From assembly GCA_030834365.1 (NCBI GenBank), contig JAURFJ010000081.1, positions 1 through 5,536 on the forward strand: a DNA stretch of 5,536 nt, read 5' to 3'. This DNA comes from Flavobacteriaceae bacterium. GTDB lineage: Bacteria > Bacteroidota > Bacteroidia > Flavobacteriales > Flavobacteriaceae. Position numbers and translations under genes: made by a program. Of the stretch, positions 1 through 5,536 are shown piece after piece (the stretch's first letter is position 1; each line of letters opens with the position of its first letter). The notes under the pieces are model-generated. The model saw nothing but the letters and a program-made list of their open reading frames with translations, was not told the DNA's origin and did not search any database.

Positions 1-488
1 GTATCTTCTTCTCAGGGGCCTTTTGCTCTATTTTCTGGCTCAAAAAACGTGGACTTATGCCCGGATTGACCTTCTCTAACGAGCTGATTTCAAGAGATGA
101 AGGAATGCACTGTGATTTTGCGGTTCACCTTCACAACAACCACTTGATAAACAAAGTTCCAAAAGAGCGTATAAAGGAGATTATAACTGACGCATTAGCC
201 ATCGAGCGCGAATTCATTACCGAGTCCTTACCTGTAAGTTTGATCGGGATGAATGCTAAATTGATGACGCAGTACCTAGAGTTTGTCACCGACCGTTTGT
301 TGGTTGAGCTCAACTGCGAGAAACAATACAACACGACAAACCCCTTCGACTTCATGGATATGATTTCGCTTCAAGGAAAGACCAATTTCTTTGAAAAGAA
401 GGTGGGAGAATACCAGAAGGCCGGAGTTAAACAACAAGAAAAATCGGCCAAAGAAGAAGATCCTTTTGCGTTTGACGCCGATTTCTAA
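1..488 (+). CDS. nrdB: Ribonucleoside-diphosphate reductase class Ia, beta subunit (NrdB), 3' part only
   Basis: This is the C-terminal half of the small subunit of class Ia ribonucleotide reductase, the cytoplasmic protein that generates the diiron-tyrosyl radical used by NrdA. The reading frame is open from base 3 and the gene begins outside the window; about 161 residues are visible of an expected 320-350. The ATG at 57 is internal, because conserved family sequence (IFFSGAFCSIFWLKKRGL) runs through it from upstream. The motif SRDEGMHCDF holds the Glu and His iron ligands (E238 and H241 in E. coli numbering). The Tyr in VGEYQKAGVK matches the C-terminal radical-transfer tyrosine (Y356 in E. 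coli, Y370 in mouse R2). The protein ends FAFDADF, close to the eukaryotic R2 tail FTLDADF that docks on the large subunit. The earlier iron ligands and the radical tyrosine lie outside the window. nrdA follows after 32 bp, so the two are probably co-transcribed. Confidence 0.97.
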   Translation, partial: IFFSGAFCSIFWLKKRGLMPGLTFSNELISRDEGMHCDFAVHLHNNHLINKVPKERIKEIITDALAIEREFITESLPVSLIGMNAKLMTQYLEFVTDRLLVELNCEKQYNTTNPFDFMDMISLQGKTNFFEKKVGEYQKAGVKQQEKSAKEEDPFAFDADF

Positions 489-520
489 AAAATCCTGACC
501 CTTAAATACCCAGAAAAATT

Positions 521-2971
521 ATGCAAGTAGTAAAAAGAGACGGGCGACACGAACCCGTAATGTTCGATAAAATCACCACGCGAATCCAGAAACTGTGCTA
601 CGGCCTCAATGAGTTGGTCGATCCGGTTAAAGTGGCCATGCGAGTGATTGACGGGCTTTACGACGGAGTCACCACCTCAGAACTCGATACGCTCGCGGCA
701 GAAGTAGCGGCAACTATGACGACTACTCACCCCGATTTTGCCCAACTAGCAGCTCGTATCGCTGTTTCTAACTTGCATAAGAATACGAAGAAGTCCTTCT
801 CAGAAACGATGGCCGACTTATACAATTACGTAAATCCGCGCACGGGTAAAAAAGGGCCACTCTTATCTGACGAAGTACATCAGGTCATTCAAGAAAATGC
901 AGACCGCTTAGACTCGACTATTATTTACGACCGCGATTTCGGATACGACTACTTTGGTTTCAAAACGCTGGAGCGTTCTTATCTCTTAAAGATCAACGGT
1001 AAAATAGTGGAGCGCCCTCAGCACATGCTGATGCGTGTTTCTGTAGGGATTCATCCCAACGACCTAGATGCGGCCATTGAGACCTATGAGCTCATGTCTA
1101 AACGTTATTTTACACACGCTACACCTACACTTTTTAACTCAGGCACCCCAAAACCTCAGATGTCGTCTTGTTTCTTACTAACCATGAAAGACGACAGCAT
1201 TGACGGGATCTACGACACACTAAAACAAACCGCTAAGATCTCTCAATCTGCCGGAGGTATAGGGCTTTCTATCCACAATGTTCGCGCCACCGGTTCGTAT
1301 ATCTCAGGTACCAATGGCACCTCGAACGGAATCGTTCCGATGTTACGTGTGTACAACGACACGGCACGCTACGTCGACCAGGGTGGAGGAAAGCGCAAAG
1401 GAAGCTTTGCTATTTACCTTGAGCCCTGGCACGCCGATGTTTATGACTTTTTAGACTTAAAGAAGAACCACGGAAAAGAAGAAATGCGAGCCAGAGATCT
1501 CTTCTTTGCCATGTGGATTCCCGATTTATTCATGAAACGCGTTGAGGCGAACCAAGATTGGACCTTGATGTGCCCCAATGAATGTCCTGGCCTATACGAC
1601 AATCACAGTGAAGCATTTGACGAGCTCTATTTAAAATACGAAGCAGAAGGACGTGGAAGAAAAACGGTTCATTCCCGAGACCTGTGGGAGAAAATACTCG
1701 AGTCTCAAATCGAGACCGGAACCCCTTATATGCTCTACAAAGACGCGGCCAACCGCAAGAGCAACCAGAAGAACCTAGGGACCATCCGCTCGTCAAACCT
1801 CTGCACCGAAATACTAGAGTACACTTCAGAAGATGAAGTCGCGGTGTGCAACTTGGCCTCTATCGCCCTTCCCATGTTTGTGAATGACAAAGGCTTCGAC
1901 CACCAAGAGCTATTTGAGGTAACCAAACGTGTGACACGCAACCTCAATAAGGTCATTGACCGAAACTACTATCCGGTCAAAGAAGCTGAGAATTCGAATA
2001 TGCGTCACCGCCCCGTGGGTCTAGGTGTTCAGGGTCTAGCAGACACTTTTATTATGCTTCGCATGCCGTTCACCTCTGATGAGGCAAGAACGCTAAATCA
2101 AGAGATTTTTGAAACCCTTTACTTTGCCGCTGTCACCGCATCTATGGAGATGGCCCAAGAAGAAGGACCCTACAGCAGCTACAAAGGCTCACCTATTTCT
2201 GAAGGTAAATTTCAATACGAGCTTTGGGGAATTAAAGACGAAGACCTTTCTGGAAGATGGGATTGGGATGGCCTAAGAAAACAGGTATTAAAGCACGGGG
2301 TGCGCAATTCGTTGCTAGTTGCACCTATGCCTACTGCCTCTACCTCTCAAATTCTCGGAAACAACGAATGCTTTGAGCCCTACACCTCTAACCTCTATAC
2401 CAGACGCGTGCTTTCAGGAGAGTTTATCGTGGTAAACAAACACCTGCTAAAAGATCTTGTTGATCGCGGACTGTGGAATGAGGCCATGAAGCAAGAGCTC
2501 ATGCGTGCCAACGGATCGGTTCAGCACATCGAAGGCATTCCTGAAGACATCAAAGAGCTCTACAAGACCGCTTGGGAACTCAGTATGAAAGACATCATAG
2601 ACATGAGTCGTCAACGCGGCTACTTTATTGATCAGTCGCAGTCGCTTAACCTTTTCATGGAAAACGCCAACTTTAGCAAGCTGACCTCAATGCACTTCTA
2701 CGCCTGGAAGAGCGGCCTAAAAACAGGTATGTATTACCTGCGAACCAAAGCGGCTACCGATGCGATTAAATTTACCCTTGACAACACTAAAAAAGCGGCA
2801 CCCGTTGAGATTACTGCTGAGGCAGCTGTAAAAACGGCTAAGCCAGATGAGAAATCTATTCGCGAACAAGAGGTAAATGTTCAGCCCTTGAGCGAAGACG
2901 AGATGAGAGATCTTATCGCTAAGGCCAAAGAAGGTCAGGCCGATGACGATTGCCTCATGTGCGGATCGTAA
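521..2971 (+). CDS. nrdA: Ribonucleoside-diphosphate reductase class Ia, alpha (catalytic) subunit NrdA
   Basis: This is the complete 816-residue large subunit, which reduces ribonucleoside diphosphates to deoxyribonucleotides in the cytoplasm. Residues 1-90 form an ATP cone (MQVVKRDGRHEPVMFDKIT), with D56 aligned to human D57, so dATP feedback inhibition is expected. C217 (SSCFLL) and C443 (AVCNLAS) are the redox-active pair. N426, C428 and E430 (NLCTE) are the catalytic triad, with C428 the thiyl-radical cysteine. Residues about 225-300 make up the allosteric specificity region, including loop 2 (GGGKRKGSFAIYL). PMPTASTSQ (602-610) is the substrate phosphate-binding segment. Y738-Y739 (GMYYLRT) is the radical-transfer pair. 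A variable linker (about 752-806) leads to the terminal C811-x2-C814 (CLMCGS), which passes reducing equivalents from thioredoxin or glutaredoxin. From memory the protein aligns almost collinearly with human RRM1. All key residues are present. The start is supported by the canonical N-terminus; no clear Shine-Dalgarno sequence precedes it, as is usual in Bacteroidota. Confidence 0.98.
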   Translation: MQVVKRDGRHEPVMFDKITTRIQKLCYGLNELVDPVKVAMRVIDGLYDGVTTSELDTLAAEVAATMTTTHPDFAQLAARIAVSNLHKNTKKSFSETMADLYNYVNPRTGKKGPLLSDEVHQVIQENADRLDSTIIYDRDFGYDYFGFKTLERSYLLKINGKIVERPQHMLMRVSVGIHPNDLDAAIETYELMSKRYFTHATPTLFNSGTPKPQMSSCFLLTMKDDSIDGIYDTLKQTAKISQSAGGIGLSIHNVRATGSYISGTNGTSNGIVPMLRVYNDTARYVDQGGGKRKGSFAIYLEPWHADVYDFLDLKKNHGKEEMRARDLFFAMWIPDLFMKRVEANQDWTLMCPNECPGLYDNHSEAFDELYLKYEAEGRGRKTVHSRDLWEKILESQIETGTPYMLYKDAANRKSNQKNLGTIRSSNLCTEILEYTSEDEVAVCNLASIALPMFVNDKGFDHQELFEVTKRVTRNLNKVIDRNYYPVKEAENSNMRHRPVGLGVQGLADTFIMLRMPFTSDEARTLNQEIFETLYFAAVTASMEMAQEEGPYSSYKGSPISEGKFQYELWGIKDEDLSGRWDWDGLRKQVLKHGVRNSLLVAPMPTASTSQILGNNECFEPYTSNLYTRRVLSGEFIVVNKHLLKDLVDRGLWNEAMKQELMRANGSVQHIEGIPEDIKELYKTAWELSMKDIIDMSRQRGYFIDQSQSLNLFMENANFSKLTSMHFYAWKSGLKTGMYYLRTKAATDAIKFTLDNTKKAAPVEITAEAAVKTAKPDEKSIREQEVNVQPLSEDEMRDLIAKAKEGQADDDCLMCGS

Positions 2972-2994
2972 CAAGCCGCTCCTTACTAACCAAC

Positions 2995-3024
2995 AAAAAA
3001 CCCCGCCTGTGGCGGGGTTTTTTT
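2995..3024. terminator. Bidirectional intrinsic terminator between convergent operons
   Basis: A perfect 7-bp GC-only stem (CCCCGCC at 3001-3007 with GGCGGGG at 3011-3017) encloses the 3-base loop TGT. Six A residues precede it (2995-3000) and seven T residues follow (3018-3024), so it works as a Rho-independent hairpin on both strands. It lies 23 bp after the nrdA stop and 20 bp beyond the end of the minus-strand small-subunit gene, and so should stop transcription of both converging units. Confidence 0.93.
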
Positions 3025-3044
3025 AATTAAGCTGGATAAGCAAT

Positions 3045-3620
3045 TTACTCTGCCCAAGCGACTCCGCCCGTAAGGGTATCTAAGTCATCACAAGGGATGT
3101 ATTCTCCTGGAACAGGCAAGTAAGCCAGTACGTTTTCACCGACATACTCTGAGCTCTTATAGGCATCGATCACCATACCTCTGAACTGTCCAGCAAAGCT
3201 GTAGGCCTCAGAATCAATAGCGTCTGTGCGCTCCCCATAAAGGGCAGTAAAGGCTTGCTCCAATTGAGCCTCTGTTACTTTGGCCACTGATTCAGCACCT
3301 GAAATACTCAGTATAGCTGAAGTAAAGGCGTCAAAACCAGAACGAACTCTGGCCTTAGCGTCAGCGTTGTACGTTTCAGCGATGAGTTTATCGATAAACA
3401 CATGCACATTAACTTCTGAAGCTGATGGTGTGTCGGTCTTAGGAAGCATTACATCGACTGCCTTGGTTAAGAAAGAGGCCCCTTCTGCACTAAAATAGGC
3501 AGGAGTCCACGATGCAGTATCCACTGATCCACAGCTCTCGAGTATAGAAATAATCGTTGGTGTGGCCACAGCAAATCCGAAGGCCTTTCCGAGGTTCTTA
3601 AGTGCTACTCTTCTTTCCAT
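3045..3620 (-). CDS. Gluconate 2-dehydrogenase subunit 3 family protein (small subunit of GMC dehydrogenase), twin-arginine leader
   Basis: This 191-residue protein is the probable small partner of the GMC oxidoreductase encoded just upstream. In the gluconate, FAD-glucose and fructose dehydrogenase families, such subunits help fold and export the catalytic subunit and bind no cofactor. The N-terminus MERRVALKNLGKAF resembles a Tat signal (RR-x-x-L-K), followed by a hydrophobic stretch (about 14-27). Residues 26-30 (ILESC) could be a lipobox with C30 as the lipidated cysteine, though Glu at -2 is atypical. The family core is visible in VDVMLPKTDTPSA (56-68), FIDKLI (75-80) and, near the end, YLPVPGEYIPCDDL (167-180). 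There is no CxxCH haem motif. The start overlaps the stop of the large-subunit gene as TAATG, so translation is probably coupled. It is the last gene of the operon, as a terminator follows. Family assignment is firm, the partner role is inferred from linkage, and the mature localisation is uncertain. Confidence 0.88.
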   Translation of the reverse strand: MERRVALKNLGKAFGFAVATPTIISILESCGSVDTASWTPAYFSAEGASFLTKAVDVMLPKTDTPSASEVNVHVFIDKLIAETYNADAKARVRSGFDAFTSAILSISGAESVAKVTEAQLEQAFTALYGERTDAIDSEAYSFAGQFRGMVIDAYKSSEYVGENVLAYLPVPGEYIPCDDLDTLTGGVAWAE

Positions 3621-3622
3621 TA
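3618..3622 (-). promoter_or_regulatory. TAATG stop-start overlap (translational coupling site)
   Basis: On the minus strand the TAA stop of the GMC oxidoreductase shares its final A with the ATG of the small subunit. No strong Shine-Dalgarno sequence precedes this ATG; only a weak purine run (ACGGAAAC) is present. The arrangement favours reinitiation by the terminating ribosome and balanced production of two partner subunits. Confidence 0.75.
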
Positions 3623-5338
3623 TATGTTTCCGTTTTTAAGTTCAGATACTGCGTGATTTGCAGCGCGTGCCGTGAAGGCCATATAGGTGAGCGATGGGTT
3701 CACACAGGCGGCAGAAGCCATGAATGATCCGTCTGTCACATATACGTTTTTACACGCATGAACTTGGTTATTTCCATTAAGTACAGAAGTTTTTGGATCG
3801 CGACCCATGCGGGCGGTTCCCATCTCGTGAATTCCCAATCCTAAAGCATATGGGCGATCGTAAGGAGTAATGTTCTTAGCTCCAGCCACCTCAAGCATCT
3901 TTACGGCTTGGTCTTGCATGTCTTTACGCATAGCGTATTCGTTCTCGCGAATCTCCGCATTGAATCGAGCGGTCGGCAATCCCCATTGATCGAGGTTATC
4001 GTAATCCAAGACGAATCGGTTGTCTTCATACGGAAGCACCTCTCCAAACGCTAAGAAGTTAGCGGTCCATTTTCCTGGATCAAGAATGGCGTCTTTCAAT
4101 TGGGCTCCAAATTGAGCCTCGGCAACGAGTTCAGAGATGTCACCGCGACCACCGCCACCTTGGTAGCCGTATCCGCGTTTGAACTCTTTCATGTTGGTAT
4201 TTCCACCAATATTTCTGAATCGTGGAACGTACCAGCCGTTTGGACGTCTTCCTTTGTAGTATTTGTCTTCGTAGCCCTCGAAGGTTCCGGCCGCACCTAC
4301 TAAGAAGTGGTGGTCCATAATGTTTCTACCAAGCTGACCCGAGTCGTTACCCAATCCGTTAGGGAAACGGTCAGAGCGAGAGTTCATCAAGATCGAGGTA
4401 GATCCGATGGCCGAGGCACATAAGAAGATGACTTTAGCTTTGTACACGAATTCTTCGTTGGTCTCTGCGTCGATCACCTTTACCCCTGTCGCTTTTTGCG
4501 TATCCGCATCGTAGATTACCTCAGCCACTATAGAGTCGGCACGAAGAGTCAAGTTTCCGGTGCGTTCGGCAACTGGAAGGGTAGATGAAAGGCTGCTAAA
4601 GTAGGCTCCGAAAGGACATCCTCTCACACAGCGGTTTCGGTATTGGCAACGGATACGTCCGTCACCATCAAACTTTTTGTCGCTAGTGATGTGTGCTACG
4701 CGACCCGAAGTCACTACGCGATCACCAAAGGCGGCTTCAACGCGCTCGCGAACATCTTGTTCTACACAGTTTAGCGGCATAGCCGGCTCGAACTCACTAT
4801 CGGGTAATTGAGGTAGGTTCAACGCTTCCCCAGAAACGCTAATAAACTTTTCAACTTTTGAATACCAAGGGGCGATGTCTTTATAACGCACCGGCCAATC
4901 TACTCCAATACCCTCGCGGCCATTAGCCTCGAAATCGATATCGCTATGGCGATACACTTGTCGGCCCCACATAATTGAGCGGCCTCCTACATGATAACCG
5001 CGCATCCAGTCGAATCGCTTTTCTTCACTATAAGGGTGTTTAATATCGTCTACAAACCAATGAGCACTAGCAGCGCCCGTTGTATATCCAGTACGCGCTT
5101 GCTTTTGCTGACGCTCTTGGCTCTCCAAAGAAGGTCTTCCGCCATTAGGCATGTCCCACTTGTCGAGGTTAGCGGTTGGGTAGTCTTCGCGGTGCTTCTT
5201 CATAGGCCCACGCTCAAGCACAAGGGTCTTCAAGCCGTTCTCGCATAACTCTTTTGCAGCCCATCCCCCACTTATTCCAGAGCCTACTACAATCGCATCA
5301 TACGATTCTTGCTCGTCATTGAAGTAAAATTTGCTCAT
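3620..5338 (-). CDS. GMC-family FAD-dependent oxidoreductase with probable [3Fe-4S] cluster (large subunit of a sugar/alcohol dehydrogenase)
   Basis: This glucose-methanol-choline family flavoprotein should oxidise a hydroxyl group of a sugar, sugar acid or glycoside. I prefer the ATG at 5338 (MSKFYFN, 572 residues); a TTG three codons upstream (5347) would give 575, and the numbering below uses that longer form. The FAD-binding Rossmann fold begins at 16 (YDAIVVGSGISGG) with the ribose-binding acid in LVLERG. GYHVGGRSIMWGRQ (117-130) is the second flavin-binding segment. C234, C240 and C244 (CQYRNRCVRGC) show the C-x5-C-x3-C spacing of the [3Fe-4S] site in bacterial FAD-glucose dehydrogenases. 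H507 (GIHEMGTARMG) and N550 (CVNPSLT) are the expected catalytic His/Asn pair of the C-terminal domain. No signal peptide or membrane segment is seen, so export would depend on the twin-arginine leader of the small subunit encoded directly downstream. The cysteine cluster suggests electrons pass to a cytochrome or quinone rather than to oxygen. Substrate is not assignable; glucoside 3-dehydrogenase and gluconate 2-dehydrogenase activities are candidates. Confidence 0.95.
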   Translation of the reverse strand: MSKFYFNDEQESYDAIVVGSGISGGWAAKELCENGLKTLVLERGPMKKHREDYPTANLDKWDMPNGGRPSLESQERQQKQARTGYTTGAASAHWFVDDIKHPYSEEKRFDWMRGYHVGGRSIMWGRQVYRHSDIDFEANGREGIGVDWPVRYKDIAPWYSKVEKFISVSGEALNLPQLPDSEFEPAMPLNCVEQDVRERVEAAFGDRVVTSGRVAHITSDKKFDGDGRIRCQYRNRCVRGCPFGAYFSSLSSTLPVAERTGNLTLRADSIVAEVIYDADTQKATGVKVIDAETNEEFVYKAKVIFLCASAIGSTSILMNSRSDRFPNGLGNDSGQLGRNIMDHHFLVGAAGTFEGYEDKYYKGRRPNGWYVPRFRNIGGNTNMKEFKRGYGYQGGGGRGDISELVAEAQFGAQLKDAILDPGKWTANFLAFGEVLPYEDNRFVLDYDNLDQWGLPTARFNAEIRENEYAMRKDMQDQAVKMLEVAGAKNITPYDRPYALGLGIHEMGTARMGRDPKTSVLNGNNQVHACKNVYVTDGSFMASAACVNPSLTYMAFTARAANHAVSELKNGNI

Positions 5339-5475
5339 TGTTTTCAATAGTTTAGTTGCCCCAATTTATACAAAGCAGCCTAATTTTTCTACATTTAGTT
5401 CGCTTTACTTGAAACTTTAACGGAATAATCAGCAATTTTTTAGCATTTTTCCATCTTGTATGAAAATCTAACCTT
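5339..5475. promoter_or_regulatory. Divergent intergenic control region between GMC operon and permease gene
   Basis: This 137-bp AT-rich gap separates the starts of two diverging genes and must hold promoters for both. On the minus strand, CTGCTTTG (5371-5378) carries the TTTG half of the Bacteroidota -7 element (TAnnTTTG) about 33 bp before the GMC ATG, but no well-placed TTG -33 element goes with it. On the plus strand I see no convincing -33/-7 pair, and I find no clear operator palindrome. Only the divergent layout is well supported. Confidence 0.4.
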
Positions 5476-5536
5476 ATGAAAACAGCAACTCGAATTCAAC
5501 TTTCTTTCATGATGTTCCTCGAATTCTTTATTTGGG
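5476..5536 (+). CDS. Probable MFS permease, NupG-like nucleoside/sugar:H+ symporter family, N-terminal fragment
   Basis: An open frame starts with ATG at 5476 and runs off the window after 20 complete codons: MKTATRIQLSFMMFLEFFIW plus one base. An in-frame TGA at 5461-5463 makes this the first possible start. A short positively charged leader (K2, R6) precedes the start of a hydrophobic helix. The segment LSFMMFLEFFIW resembles the first transmembrane helix of the nucleoside permease-like major facilitator proteins common in Bacteroidota, a recognition made from memory and from only 20 residues. Such permeases often sit beside GMC oxidoreductases, subunit-3 proteins, Gfo/Idh/MocA oxidoreductases and sugar isomerases in this phylum, which fits the neighbour here. 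No Shine-Dalgarno sequence is seen. Transport substrate cannot be stated; a different membrane protein remains possible. Confidence 0.7.
   Translation, partial: MKTATRIQLSFMMFLEFFIW

Noticed and set aside
131..355. Minus-strand open frame of 74 codons inside nrdB
   Set aside because: It lies wholly antisense to conserved NrdB sequence, and its translation matches no family I recognise.
1530..1956. Two overlapping minus-strand open frames inside nrdA
   Set aside because: Both are antisense to the conserved catalytic core of NrdA, with low-complexity, Arg/Ser/Leu-rich translations typical of shadow frames.
2717..2974. Minus-strand open frame of 85 codons over the 3' end of nrdA
   Set aside because: It is antisense to the NrdA radical-transfer tyrosines and tail. 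It also starts beyond the nrdA stop with no promoter-like sequence, so it is a shadow frame.
3280..3498. Plus-strand open frame of 72 codons inside the small-subunit gene
   Set aside because: It is antisense to the subunit-3 domain core, with no recognisable motif or start signal.
4144..4176. Glycine-rich stretch in the GMC protein (RGYGYQGGGGRGD) as a nucleotide-binding loop or repeat
   Set aside because: It is not a P-loop or tandem repeat. It sits in the variable substrate-domain region, and similar Gly-rich turns occur, as I recall, in Bacteroidota GMC relatives.
4100..5248. Plus-strand open frames (4100-4303 and 4991-5248) inside the GMC gene
   Set aside because: Both are antisense to conserved GMC sequence, including the second flavin-binding segment, and have no family resemblance.
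5390..5397. TACATTTA as a plus-strand Bacteroidota -7 promoter element (consensus TAnnTTTG) for the permease gene
   Set aside because: It matches all but the last base, but the nearest upstream TTG (5356-5358) is about 31 bp away, outside the usual spacing. In AT-rich DNA such a match is expected by chance.
5460..5471. Three-codon frame ATG AAA ATC TAA just before the permease start, as a leader peptide
   Set aside because: It is too short to carry information and has no ribosome-binding or attenuator structure around it.

Overview
The window reads as an ordinary chromosomal segment from a member of the Bacteroidota, most likely a flavobacterial or cryomorphacean-type organism. The evidence is the NrdB-then-NrdA gene order with eukaryote-like sequences, the lack of clear Shine-Dalgarno sequences before the genes, and a GMC oxidoreductase / gluconate-dehydrogenase-subunit-3 pair next to a NupG-like permease start. 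The genus cannot be fixed from this sequence. Every complete gene is intact; I see no insertion sequence, CRISPR array, tRNA or rRNA.

Left part, plus strand (1-2971): the 3' half of nrdB, a 32-bp gap, then complete nrdA. Together they encode class Ia ribonucleotide reductase, which makes deoxynucleotides for DNA synthesis. NrdB supplies the diiron-tyrosyl radical. NrdA carries the catalytic cysteines, the specificity site and an N-terminal ATP cone. Both tails are of the eukaryotic type: NrdB ends in DADF, NrdA in CLMCGS.

Middle (2972-3044): a short convergent gap with a strong hairpin flanked by A and T runs. It can terminate nrdBA from the left and the oxidoreductase operon from the right.

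Right part, minus strand (5338 down to 3045): a two-gene operon for a membrane- or periplasm-facing flavin dehydrogenase. The large subunit is a GMC-family FAD enzyme with a Cys-x5-Cys-x3-Cys motif expected to hold a [3Fe-4S] cluster. The small subunit belongs to the gluconate 2-dehydrogenase subunit 3 family and carries a twin-arginine-like leader. The large subunit has no leader of its own, so the pair is probably exported together. The genes overlap by one base (TAATG). The substrate is unknown; a sugar, sugar acid or glycoside is likely.

Right edge (5339-5536): a 137-bp divergent control region, then the first 20 codons of a plus-strand gene that resembles the N-terminus of Bacteroidota NupG-like nucleoside/sugar MFS permeases. 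This suggests a divergent locus for uptake and oxidation of a carbohydrate-like substrate.

I found no convincing undescribed system. The most useful leads are the unassigned substrate, electron acceptor and export route of the GMC pair.
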